DNA of 64,000 nt from Hyphomonadaceae bacterium UBA1849 (GTDB taxonomy: Bacteria > Pseudomonadota > Alphaproteobacteria > Caulobacterales > Hyphomonadaceae), in assembly GCA_002338565.1 (NCBI GenBank), contig DDIN01000008.1, positions 678,167 to 742,166 on the forward strand. Direction: 5' to 3'. The notes beneath the pieces were generated by a model, which saw nothing but the letters and a program-made list of their open reading frames with translations, had not been told where the DNA came from and searched no databases. Positions 34,179 through 42,202 of this stretch are shown piece after piece. Both the position numbers and the translations under genes were made by a program. Positions within the stretch are counted from its first letter, which is position 1, and every line of letters starts with the position of its first letter.

Positions 34179-35702
34179 TTATAGCGCGCGGTAGACCCGC
34201 ATGATCTCCGCGCGTACGCGCGTAATAGATGCCTCGAACTCGTCAATAACGAGCTTTTTCGGGAACACGCCAATCTCTCCGAGACGAATACCCTGATCTG
34301 TATAGCGCAGCTGGACAGACTTTCCGACAATCTCATCTGATGGCGCGACAACGCTCAAAGTAATCTTCTCGCCGCGCACCTTTGCTAGCCCGACAGCATC
34401 CCCGCCAAACCGGATAAGATGCTCTCCATCATGGCGGAGCTTTTTCAGCTCACCGTCAAGGCTTTGAAGATGTTCGATAACTGTATCTGCAGAATGCGCG
34501 AGCTCTACGCCATCGGCCACAAACGTCATGAAGCAGACATCCTGATTACACGCTTCGCGTAATTCCGCCCGCTTCAGGATTTCAGACCTGTAGCCTCGCG
34601 CCAATGATAATGGCGCATCCATTTCCGGTGAAAAGCTGATCGCAAACCGCTGCGATGGATTCTCTGCAACGGGTTCGGGTACTGGCTCCGGCGCAGATGC
34701 TTGCGCCTTAGCGACCTCAACAGGTGCCGCCGCCTTCACCGATTGGGTATTCATCGGATAGCGCATCGCAACATCCGCCCGCTCGTACTTGGCGGCATAC
34801 TTTTCCATGATGATGGCATCATGGCGAAACCCAAATTTTTCATAGAGATGGATCGCGGCTTCGCATTTCTTACTCGTGAGCAGGTGCAGCTTCTGAACAC
34901 CCATCTCACGCGCCCGATTGATCAGCGCGACCAGCAGGAACTCACCCGCCTTCTCTCCCCGCTTTGTCGACGACACGCCCATTTTAGTGAATTCGAACGC
35001 ACCATCTTCGCCAACCGGCTGCAATGCGCCAGCGCCAATGATATCGCCGCTCGAGTTTCGGACGAACAGAATGTCACCGCCCTTATCAATGATATGGCTC
35101 TGCGGGTCTTTCAGCACTTCAATGTCGGACGGCTCGAGCACAAACATATCCTCGATCCATTCGGCATTCAGTCGATAGAAGTCGGGCGCGAGTTCCTCTG
35201 AATACGGCACGATCTCCAGCCCATTCTCGGGCTGAATGCGCTCCGTCAGCGGGCGTTCTTCAAGGCGGCGTTCAATCTCAGTCAACTGGTCGATGACATC
35301 ACCAGATACATTACGCGTTATATTCTTGGCTGCACATTCGATCTGTAGCCAGGCCGTGGACTTCAGATGCGCTACAAGGCAGATTCCATCTTCTGTGAGA
35401 GCAACATTGCGGACACGCTGATCGTCATCGTCTGCGGTTAGCCGAACGAGGCCTTTGTCTGCCATACCCGCCACAGTCCGCGTGATTGCAGGCTGCGAGA
35501 TACCGATAAGCTCTACAAGCTGGCCAATTGTTGCATCGCCATGCAGATCCAGCGCCGCCAGCACCGTATTAAATGCAGGCAGGAGCTTACCGTGTCCATT
35601 GGCTTCGAAGATTTTCGTCGCATCAGCCTGCATACGCTCGGCCAGCCGCTTCATACGGCTACCAAGAAACAGATAATTCTTTTGCGATAGGACATCCAGC
35701 AT
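34179..35702 (-). CDS. MarR-type regulator fused to GNAT acetyltransferase and a C-terminal unknown module
   Basis: I chose the ATG at 35702, giving 507 residues starting MLDVLSQKNYLFLG. Residues 1-145 form a MarR winged helix (DATIGQLVELIGISQPAITR, TVAGMADKGLVRL, DDQRVRNVALTEDG). Residues 160-315 form a GNAT domain (FTKMGVSSTKRGEKAGEFLL, HLLTSKKCEAAIHLYEKFGF). A proline/alanine linker spans 316-348, and residues 350-507 are a module also encoded alone by the next gene. MarR-GNAT fusions are known; this third domain is new to me. A 9-bp inverted repeat overlaps the start codon and may mediate autoregulation. The effector and acetylation target are unknown. Confidence 0.85.
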   Translation of the reverse strand: MLDVLSQKNYLFLGSRMKRLAERMQADATKIFEANGHGKLLPAFNTVLAALDLHGDATIGQLVELIGISQPAITRTVAGMADKGLVRLTADDDDQRVRNVALTEDGICLVAHLKSTAWLQIECAAKNITRNVSGDVIDQLTEIERRLEERPLTERIQPENGLEIVPYSEELAPDFYRLNAEWIEDMFVLEPSDIEVLKDPQSHIIDKGGDILFVRNSSGDIIGAGALQPVGEDGAFEFTKMGVSSTKRGEKAGEFLLVALINRAREMGVQKLHLLTSKKCEAAIHLYEKFGFRHDAIIMEKYAAKYERADVAMRYPMNTQSVKAAAPVEVAKAQASAPEPVPEPVAENPSQRFAISFSPEMDAPLSLARGYRSEILKRAELREACNQDVCFMTFVADGVELAHSADTVIEHLQSLDGELKKLRHDGEHLIRFGGDAVGLAKVRGEKITLSVVAPSDEIVGKSVQLRYTDQGIRLGEIGVFPKKLVIDEFEASITRVRAEIMRVYRAL

Positions 35703-35737
35703 AACGCATTCCCATATCATGTTATATAATGCGTTAT
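35701..35737 (-). promoter_or_regulatory. Inverted repeat over the start of the MarR-GNAT fusion gene
   Basis: ATAACGCAT (35701-35709) and ATGCGTTAT (35729-35737) are perfect 9-bp inverted arms around a 19-bp AT-rich spacer. The left arm includes part of the start codon, so binding could block transcription or translation. Confidence 0.55.
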
Positions 35738-35788
35738 CTTTATGAATCCGGCAGCGCAAGCAAAATTTATACGCCTTGTGATTTCAGT

Positions 35789-37009
35789 TTAGATGATGCC
35801 CTCGGCTTCAAGCCGTTCAAGTTCGCGTTCGTCCCGCCCGAGAAGCCCGCAATAAATCGCCTCATTGAATGCACCAGGCTCCGGCGCAGACCAGCGAACA
35901 TTGCCGGGTGTGTCCGAGAATTTCGGGAAGACATTCTGCATCGGGATGTCACCGAAATACGGGTGAGCGACCCTGGTAATCGCCTCTCGCGCCGCATAGT
36001 GCGCATCCGCGAGCATTTCAGGACCGCGATAGATTGGCCCGCAAGGCACACCATGTTCCTCGCACGCATCCATAACCTCTTGCGAGGTCAGCTTCACGCT
36101 CCAGCGTGAAATATGCTGATCAAGTTCCTGTTGATACTCGCCGCGCGCATAGTGATCCTTATAGCGTGGATCGTCTGCCAGCTCCGGCTCGCCCATGGCT
36201 GCCGCAAGACGGCGCCAGACCGTGTCCTGATTGGCCCCGATGATAACCATGCCATCCGATGTCGGGTAGATGTTGGACGGCGCGACGCCCGGTAGATAGC
36301 TGCCTGTACGTTCACGCACATAACCGGCAACGCCCGCCTCCGGCACAAGGCTCTCCATCATAGCGAGGCAGGCCTCGTAGATTGCAGAATCAACGATCTG
36401 CCCCTGCCCTGTGACATGGCGATAATGCAGTGCGGCAAGCGCACCCAGCGCGCCGAAGGTCGCCGCCAGGCTATCGCCCAGCGAAATGCCCGCACGACTT
36501 GGCATGCGATCGGGCTCACCCATCACATAGCGAAGTCCACCAAAGGCTTCACCGACACTCGCATAGCCTGCTTTTTTAGAATGCGGTCCTGTTTGTCCGT
36601 ATCCGGACACTCTCACCATGATCAGCGCAGGATTGATCTCTGACAGCACATCATAACCGAGCCCCCATTTCTCCATCGTGCCGGGCCGGAAGTTCTCGAC
36701 GAGAATATCGGATTTTGCGACCAGCTCTTTCAGCATGGCCTGCCCTTTGGCTTCGCGAAGGTTCAGCGTGACCGTCTTCTTGTTGCGGCCCACTACAGGA
36801 AACCAGAGCGACTTGCCATCCGGCTTGGCCTGCCCCCAGTCACGCAGAGGGTCTGGCTGGCCCGGCGGCTCCACCTTGATAACCTCAGCGCCAAGATCAC
36901 CCAGCAATTGCCCGCAGAACGGCCCTGCCAGCAGAACACCGAGTTCGATTACGCGCAGACCTTTTAGCGGGCCGGTGGCTTCGGTCACAGAGACGGTTTG
37001 TTCAGTCAT
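35789..37009 (-). CDS. Class III CoA-transferase (CaiB/BaiF family)
   Basis: The ATG at 37009 gives 406 residues; a GTG three codons earlier is possible. Motifs are GLRVIELGVLLAGPFCGQLL, DLGAEVIKVEPPGQPDPLRD, RNKKTVTLNLREAKGQ, VENFRPGTMEKWGLGYD and RVSGYGQTGP, all standard for family III formyl-CoA/carnitine CoA-transferases. The Asp of the SLGDSLAATFGALGAL region corresponds to the catalytic aspartate. The acyl donor and acceptor cannot be told from sequence. It is upstream of the MarR-GNAT fusion gene on the same strand. Confidence 0.9.
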   Translation of the reverse strand: MTEQTVSVTEATGPLKGLRVIELGVLLAGPFCGQLLGDLGAEVIKVEPPGQPDPLRDWGQAKPDGKSLWFPVVGRNKKTVTLNLREAKGQAMLKELVAKSDILVENFRPGTMEKWGLGYDVLSEINPALIMVRVSGYGQTGPHSKKAGYASVGEAFGGLRYVMGEPDRMPSRAGISLGDSLAATFGALGALAALHYRHVTGQGQIVDSAIYEACLAMMESLVPEAGVAGYVRERTGSYLPGVAPSNIYPTSDGMVIIGANQDTVWRRLAAAMGEPELADDPRYKDHYARGEYQQELDQHISRWSVKLTSQEVMDACEEHGVPCGPIYRGPEMLADAHYAAREAITRVAHPYFGDIPMQNVFPKFSDTPGNVRWSAPEPGAFNEAIYCGLLGRDERELERLEAEGII

Positions 37010-37119
37010 GCACGGCACTTTAGCGCCGCGATTTACCCTGACAATGAGATTGTCGTGACCGCGATAGCGAACTAGTTTGACCCAAACAGAAATTCCGCCA
37101 GGCGGATGGGAGGATTATT

Positions 37120-38052
37120 TTGCGTCACCTGATTTCAGCCTTTGCACTTGGATTGGCGATCAGCGCTGCACCTATGGCAGCGCACGCACAGACCAACGCA
37201 GTCGCGACAGAACCAGCTTCATGGGAAGACGTGACCTACGCAAATCCTGAAGGGCTTGAGCTGCTCGCACGGATTTATCGCCCGCAAAGTGCGGAAGGCC
37301 CACTGCCTGTGGTGATTTCAGTGCATGGCGGTGCGTGGGGCGCGTATGATCGCACATCAGGTCGGGTCTATGATCAGGCACTTGCCGATGCCGGCTATCT
37401 GGTGGTGGCCATCGATTTTCGCCAGTCACCCGACTATCAACACCCTGCCGGATCCGCCGATGTGACGGCCGCCGTTCGCTGGGTACGCCTCAATGCAGAA
37501 GCGCTTGGCGCCGAAGCTGACGAGATCGGGCTGATCGGGTCATCCTCTGGCGGTCACCTCGCCCTGCTGGCTGCGGTTCGCCCGAATAACGAAGCCCATC
37601 TCGGCACACCGATTGCGGGTACAGATGACGGCTTCTCAGCACATGACGGAATTGATGCGAGCGTCGATTATGTCGTAGCCATGTGGCCGGTCTCATCGCC
37701 AATTACACGCTATCGCTATGCCCAACGTGCGGGTATCGACCAGCTCGTTACGCTAACGGAACGATATTTTGCCGATGAAGATGCCATGTGGGACGCCTCA
37801 ATCCCGCGCATTGTTCAGGCAGGTGAGGCAGAGGATTTGCCACCCATCCTCGTCATTCAGCCGGGAATGGATTCAAACATCCCGCAGGATATGACGTTTG
37901 ATCTTTTGCAGGCCTGGCAGGCGCGCAGCGGCAAGGTCGACTACGCCTTCTATCCCGGTGCGCCGCATGCCTTCGGACATTACCCGTCGGAGAATACCGA
38001 AGACATGCTGGCTGCGATCACCAGTTTTATAGACCGTCAGCTTACTGACTAA
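37120..38052 (+). CDS. Secreted alpha/beta hydrolase, hormone-sensitive-lipase type
   Basis: The gene begins with a TTG at 37120, supported by GGGAGGA five bases upstream and a clean signal peptide (LISAFALGLAISAAPMAAHA). The 310-residue protein has the oxyanion-hole motif VHGGAWG, the nucleophile in IGSSSGGHLALLAA, an acid region (VIQPGMDSNIPQDMTF) and the catalytic His in GAPHAFGHYP. It is a carboxylesterase of the HSL/BD-FAE type working in the periplasm. It is convergent with fghA, whose stop directly adjoins. Confidence 0.88.
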   Translation: MRHLISAFALGLAISAAPMAAHAQTNAVATEPASWEDVTYANPEGLELLARIYRPQSAEGPLPVVISVHGGAWGAYDRTSGRVYDQALADAGYLVVAIDFRQSPDYQHPAGSADVTAAVRWVRLNAEALGAEADEIGLIGSSSGGHLALLAAVRPNNEAHLGTPIAGTDDGFSAHDGIDASVDYVVAMWPVSSPITRYRYAQRAGIDQLVTLTERYFADEDAMWDASIPRIVQAGEAEDLPPILVIQPGMDSNIPQDMTFDLLQAWQARSGKVDYAFYPGAPHAFGHYPSENTEDMLAAITSFIDRQLTD

Positions 38053-38898
38053 TCAACCGAGACGGTCGGCATGCCATTTCAAATGCTCGGCCATAAAGGT
38101 CGAGATGAAATAGTATGAGTGGTCATACCCATCCTGCATCCGGATCTCGGCAGCCTGCCCCGCTGCCGAGCAGGCTTCCGCAAGAAGATGGGTTTTCAGC
38201 TGACTTTCAAGGAAGTTGTCGCCCGTGCCCTGATCGACCAGCAGGCCGGTTTCAACACGCGCGCCATCTTCAATAAGTGCCACAGCATCATATTCACGCC
38301 ATTTGGCTTTATCAGCACCGATATAGCCGGTCAGCGCCTTCTCACCCCAGGGACATTGCAGAGGCGAAACGATTGGCGCAAAGGCTGACACCGACTTGTA
38401 AACAGACGGATTTCTAAGGCCAATCGTCAGTGCGCCATGCCCGCCCATTGAGTGGCCGGTAATGCCCTGACGTTCCATATCTGCGGGAAAGTTCGCCGCG
38501 ATAATCGAAGGCAGTTCGCTTTCAATATAGTCACGCATTTTATAATGCTCAGCAAACGGAGCTTCTGTTGCGTTTACATAGAAGCCAGCGCCCAGTCCGA
38601 AGTCATATGCGCCTTCAGCGTCATCTGGCACGCCTTCGCCACGCGGTGATGTATCCGGCGCCACGAAGATGAGGCCGAGCTCCGCACAGGCCGCGCGAAA
38701 CTCGCCCTTTTCCGTGACGTTCGCATGCGTGCAGGTCAGCCCGGACAGATACCAGACCACCGGCAGTTTCGCGCCTGGCGCATGGGGCGGCACATAAACC
38801 GAGAAGGTCATGTCCGTGCCCGTTGCGCTGGAGCGATGTTTGTATACGCCCTGCGTACCGCCAAAGGCTTTATTGGTGGAGACTGTTTCAATCGTCAT
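38053..38898 (-). CDS. fghA: S-formylglutathione hydrolase
   Basis: The 281-residue protein matches FghA/esterase D. It has LPVVWYLSGLTCTHANVTEK, GGG-free AGFYVNATEAPFAEHYKMRD, the nucleophile Ser150 in GITGHSMGGHGA, QGTGDNFLESQLKTHL and the His in GYDHSYYFISTFMAEHLKWH. It splits S-formylglutathione to formate and glutathione, the second step of formaldehyde detoxification. It follows the LysR gene by 13 bp and is near adhC, which does the first step. Confidence 0.95.
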   Translation of the reverse strand: MTIETVSTNKAFGGTQGVYKHRSSATGTDMTFSVYVPPHAPGAKLPVVWYLSGLTCTHANVTEKGEFRAACAELGLIFVAPDTSPRGEGVPDDAEGAYDFGLGAGFYVNATEAPFAEHYKMRDYIESELPSIIAANFPADMERQGITGHSMGGHGALTIGLRNPSVYKSVSAFAPIVSPLQCPWGEKALTGYIGADKAKWREYDAVALIEDGARVETGLLVDQGTGDNFLESQLKTHLLAEACSAAGQAAEIRMQDGYDHSYYFISTFMAEHLKWHADRLG

Positions 38899-38911
38899 AT
38901 CATCCTGTCCT

Positions 38912-39811
38912 TTATTCTGTTTCGAGTGGCGCGCCGCCCATTGCAGGGCCCAGCTCGGCCCGCAAACGTTCGACGAGTTTCTGTACTTTGGGCATAAGAT
39001 GTCTGCGCTGCGGATAGACCGCCCAGACAGGCTCTGCTGGTGGCAGGCTTTTCTTCAAAAGCGGCACAAGCTCGCCCGAGGCGATGCCTTCGCTCAGATA
39101 GAAGTCTGGAAGCTGGCAAATGCCGAGCCCGGCCTTCACCGCCTCAACCACCGCAGATCCGGAATTACATTTGAAACGCCCTTTCGGGCGAAACATGACC
39201 GGCTCACCGTCGACCTCGAATTTCCAGGTCTCCGACGAGCCCATAACACACTCATGGCCCGCAAGATCTTCCACCGTTTTCGGCTTTTTATGCTGCGCCA
39301 GATAGGTATGAGACGCACAGACCTGCCAGTTGCGACGGGCAATCAGCGTCTGAATATACCGTGGGTCATCCATAACGCCCGTACGTATGGCCATATCGAA
39401 ACCGTCTGCGACCAGATCACGGCGCTGGTTCGAAAGATCCACGGTTACGGAAAGGCGCGGATAGTCCTGCATCAGTGAACGGACGATTGGCGCAACGAAG
39501 CGCTCACCCAGTGACACAGCACATGTGACGCGCAGTTCCCCAACCGGCTCACGATCACCACCGATTAGCGCAAAAGCCTCATCGCGGTCCTGAACCAGTT
39601 GCTCGCAATGCTGAAAGAGAGACCGGCCCGTATCCGTCAGCGACACCTGACGCGTTGTACGGAAAAACAAGGTAGACTGAAGGCGCTCTTCAAGGCGCAT
39701 CACCGCCCGGCTCACATGTGAAGAGGAGAGGCCCAGAACCTCGGCCGCGCGCTTGAAACTGCCCTGCTGGGCCACGGCGACAAACTCTTCAATACCATCC
39801 CACTGACTCAA
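38912..39811 (-). CDS. LysR family transcriptional regulator
   Basis: Two TTG codons can start the frame; I prefer 39811 because AAGGA lies eight bases upstream and MSQWDGIEEFVAVAQQGSFK is a typical LysR N-terminus. The 299-residue protein has a winged HTH (KRAAEVLGLSSSHVSRAVMR, LEERLQSTLFFRTTRQVSLT) and a periplasmic-binding-fold effector domain. It lies between fghA and the divergent adhC, so formaldehyde or an S-adduct is a reasonable guess for the signal. An 18-bp inverted repeat lies between it and adhC. Confidence 0.9.
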   Translation of the reverse strand: MSQWDGIEEFVAVAQQGSFKRAAEVLGLSSSHVSRAVMRLEERLQSTLFFRTTRQVSLTDTGRSLFQHCEQLVQDRDEAFALIGGDREPVGELRVTCAVSLGERFVAPIVRSLMQDYPRLSVTVDLSNQRRDLVADGFDMAIRTGVMDDPRYIQTLIARRNWQVCASHTYLAQHKKPKTVEDLAGHECVMGSSETWKFEVDGEPVMFRPKGRFKCNSGSAVVEAVKAGLGICQLPDFYLSEGIASGELVPLLKKSLPPAEPVWAVYPQRRHLMPKVQKLVERLRAELGPAMGGAPLETE

Positions 39812-39827
39812 ACTATCCCGTCCTTGC

Positions 39828-39845
39828 AATTATGCATATTTAATT
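39828..39845. promoter_or_regulatory. Candidate LysR operator between lysR and adhC
   Basis: AATTA (39828-39832) and TAATT (39841-39845) are inverted around eight bases. The site contains a T-N11-A core, as LysR boxes do, and lies 64 bp before adhC and 17 bp before the lysR start. Confidence 0.4.
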
Positions 39846-39908
39846 TAGCTCTTTATTTCATCTGGAGCATTGATTAAACGGTTACCAGCAAAATTACGGA
39901 GTGCAAAC

Positions 39909-41015
39909 ATGAAAACCCGCGCTGCAGTCGCCTTTGAAGCGAAAAAGCCACTCGAAATTGTTGAGCTGGATCTGGAAGGTCCAAAAGCCGGTGAAGTTCT
40001 GGTTGAAATTATGGCAACCGGCATCTGTCACACAGACGCCTATACGCTGGACGGACTTGATTCGGAAGGTATTTTCCCGAGCGTTCTGGGTCATGAGGGC
40101 GCAGGCATTGTTCGTGAAGTTGGCGCGGGCGTCACAAGCGTGAAGCCGGGCGACCACGTTATTCCGCTCTACACGCCAGAATGCCGCCAGTGTAAATCCT
40201 GCCTCTCCGGCAAAACGAATCTGTGTACGGCCATTCGCGCGACGCAAGGCAAAGGCCTGATGCCGGACGGCACGTCCCGCTTCTCATACAAAGGTCAGAC
40301 TATTTACCACTATATGGGCTGCTCGACCTTCTCCAACTTCACAGTCCTGCCGGAAATCGCGGTTGCGAAAATCCGCGAAGACGCGCCTTTCGACAAAGCC
40401 TGCTATGTCGGCTGCGGCGTGACAACGGGCGTTGGCGCGGTGACCAACACGGCCAAAGTTCAGGTCGGCGATAATGTTGTCGTCTTCGGCCTTGGCGGCA
40501 TTGGTCTTAACGTCATTCAGGGCGCAAAAATGGCTGGCGCAGACAAGATTGTCGGCGTTGACCTCAACAATGAGAAAAAGGAATGGGGCGAAAAGTTCGG
40601 TATGACGCACTTCGTCAATCCGAAAGACGTCTCTGACGTTGTCGCTCACATCGTTGAACTGACCGATGGCGGCGCGGACTATTCCTTCGATTGCACCGGC
40701 AATACAGACGTGATGCGTCAGGCTCTGGAATGCTGCCACCGCGGCTGGGGCACGAGCGTGATCATTGGCGTTGCAGAGGCGGGCAAGGAAATCGCGACGC
40801 GTCCATTCCAGCTGGTAACGGGCCGTAACTGGCGCGGCACGGCGTTTGGCGGCGCGAAAGGCCGTACAGACGTTCCGAAAATCGTAGACTGGTACATGCA
40901 GGGTAAGATCCAGATCGACCCGATGATCACACACGTCATGCCGCTTGAGAAAATCAACGACGCCTTCGATCTGATGCATGAAGGCAAGTCGATCCGCTCT
41001 GTTGTGACATTCTAA
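39909..41015 (+). CDS. adhC: S-(hydroxymethyl)glutathione dehydrogenase / class III alcohol dehydrogenase
   Basis: The ATG at 39909, with ACGGAG seven bases upstream, gives 368 residues starting MKTRAAVAFEAKKPLEIVEL. Zinc ligands are visible in ATGICHTDAYTL (Cys40) and LGHEGAGIV. The structural zinc loop is CRQCKSCLSGKTNLC. The NAD motif is VFGLGGIGLNVIQGA, and CTGNTDVMRQALE is the class III pattern. It oxidises S-hydroxymethylglutathione to S-formylglutathione, feeding fghA. An intrinsic terminator follows directly. Confidence 0.96.
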   Translation: MKTRAAVAFEAKKPLEIVELDLEGPKAGEVLVEIMATGICHTDAYTLDGLDSEGIFPSVLGHEGAGIVREVGAGVTSVKPGDHVIPLYTPECRQCKSCLSGKTNLCTAIRATQGKGLMPDGTSRFSYKGQTIYHYMGCSTFSNFTVLPEIAVAKIREDAPFDKACYVGCGVTTGVGAVTNTAKVQVGDNVVVFGLGGIGLNVIQGAKMAGADKIVGVDLNNEKKEWGEKFGMTHFVNPKDVSDVVAHIVELTDGGADYSFDCTGNTDVMRQALECCHRGWGTSVIIGVAEAGKEIATRPFQLVTGRNWRGTAFGGAKGRTDVPKIVDWYMQGKIQIDPMITHVMPLEKINDAFDLMHEGKSIRSVVTF

Positions 41016-41042
41016 GTCACGCGCCACCGGATTAGTTTAAAG

Positions 41043-41077
41043 AAAGCCGCATGCTGAAGGGTGTGCGGCTTTTTTTG
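41043..41077 (+). terminator. Intrinsic terminator after adhC
   Basis: AAAGCCGCA pairs with TGCGGCTTT across a 12-base loop, followed by seven T residues, 28 bp after the adhC stop. Confidence 0.92.
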
Positions 41078-41088
41078 CGGGGGACACT

Positions 41089-41445
41089 ATGAATCTTCTT
41101 CTACGCTTTTGCCTCGAGCTTGCAGCCCTTGCCGGTATCGGTATGGCTGCGTTTCAGGCAGGCGATGGGGTGGTTGGCTACACGTATGCGATTGCCGCTG
41201 TACTCCTCGCGGCAGCGGCATGGGGCGTTTTCAATGTTCCGGATGACCCGAGCCGATCCGGCAAAGCGCCTGTGCGCGTCTCCGGCCGGGTTCGATTGGC
41301 TTTAGAACTAGCGATCCTGCTTGGCGGATCGTTAGCATTTTATCTAGCCGGTCACGCGTGGATTGCGCTCACACATGTAGCCCTGATCGCGCTGCACTAC
41401 GCCCTTTCGGGTGACCGGCTTCGCTGGCTCTTAAAGCAGAGCTAA
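41089..41445 (+). CDS. YrdB/DUF2568 family membrane protein
   Basis: The 118-residue protein has four predicted membrane helices. The DUF2568 pattern is LLRFCLELAALAGIGMAAFQ, WGVFNVPDDPSRSGKAPVRV, RLALELAILLGGSLAFYLAG and a last helix with ALIALHYALSGDRLRWLL. Function is unknown. The start has GGGGGAC upstream, just after the adhC terminator. Its stop overlaps by four bases the stop of a convergent 54-residue gene. Confidence 0.85.
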   Translation: MNLLLRFCLELAALAGIGMAAFQAGDGVVGYTYAIAAVLLAAAAWGVFNVPDDPSRSGKAPVRVSGRVRLALELAILLGGSLAFYLAGHAWIALTHVALIALHYALSGDRLRWLLKQS

Positions 41446-41606
41446 GCCTTCATACCCCAAGCCAGCGCAAGGAAGCCAATACCTGTTACCAGAGGTGGCA
41501 GCATAACGTTCGGCATTGGCGCAAGGCCAAGCACGATCATCACAATGCCCAGCACACCAACAGTGTACATAACCGCTTTCTTCTTTTTGCTTTCGATCAG
41601 TTGCAT
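41442..41606 (-). CDS. Small membrane protein, 54 residues
   Basis: This short frame begins MQLIESKKKKAVMYTVGVLG and continues IVMIVLGLAPMPNVMLPPLV, ending with TGIGFLALAWGMKA. The product has a lysine-rich cytoplasmic start and two hydrophobic helices joined by a PMPN turn. CGGAG lies eight bases before the ATG, which supports translation. I know no family name. The gene faces the YrdB gene and overlaps its stop by four bases. Its own promoter must lie in 41607-41774, where I see nothing else. Confidence 0.7.
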   Translation of the reverse strand: MQLIESKKKKAVMYTVGVLGIVMIVLGLAPMPNVMLPPLVTGIGFLALAWGMKA

Positions 41607-41774
41607 GAGATCGCTCCGTTAAGTCTGGTTTCGATCTATCAACGCCTTCCGCCGCAAAGGGTTCACCGGAAACAATGCCCCTTCACCTCGCGGCATGGCT
41701 GGACAATCCTACTCCACTCGCGAATATCAGCGTTGGAACAAGCCTGTATGGGCCTGTCAATATAGGGAGACACC

Positions 41775-42152
41775 ATGTTCAGCCATATGATGGTCGGGTC
41801 CAATGACCTCGACAAAGCCAAGGTATTTTACGACGCACTCTTTGAGTCCCAGGGCGGCAAGCCCGGCATTCTCGATCCGAAAGGCCGTCTGGTCTATGCG
41901 CACAATGGTGCGGTTTTCCTCGTCACCAAGCCAATCGACGGCAATCCAGCCACAATCGGCAACGGGTCCACAGTCGGCTTCGCTATGGAGACAACCGACG
42001 CTGCAGACGCATGGCACGCGGCCGGCGAAAAAGCGGGCGGCACACCGATTGAAGACCCACCAGGCTGGCGCGAAGGCGGCGGCATGAAGCTTTACCTCGC
42101 CTATCTGCGCGACCCTGACGGCAACAAGCTCTGCGCGCTCTGCCGCGGTTAA
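41775..42152 (+). CDS. VOC family (glyoxalase/bleomycin-resistance-like) protein
   Basis: The 125-residue protein is a vicinal-oxygen-chelate domain with paired beta-alpha-beta-beta-beta units. It has SHMMVGSNDLDKAKVFYDAL at the start, TVGFAMETTDAADAWHAAGE in the middle and the terminal LAYLRDPDGNKLCALCRG. Metal ligands would be His4, the glutamate region in the middle and an acidic residue near RDPDGNK. Such proteins include glyoxalase I-like enzymes; no substrate is evident. GGGAGA precedes the ATG. Confidence 0.9.
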   Translation: MFSHMMVGSNDLDKAKVFYDALFESQGGKPGILDPKGRLVYAHNGAVFLVTKPIDGNPATIGNGSTVGFAMETTDAADAWHAAGEKAGGTPIEDPPGWREGGGMKLYLAYLRDPDGNKLCALCRG

Positions 42153-42202
42153 ACGGTTTCGGGCGGTTCGGAACCCTGCACAGCTTCCTGCATTAGTCAT
42201 TC

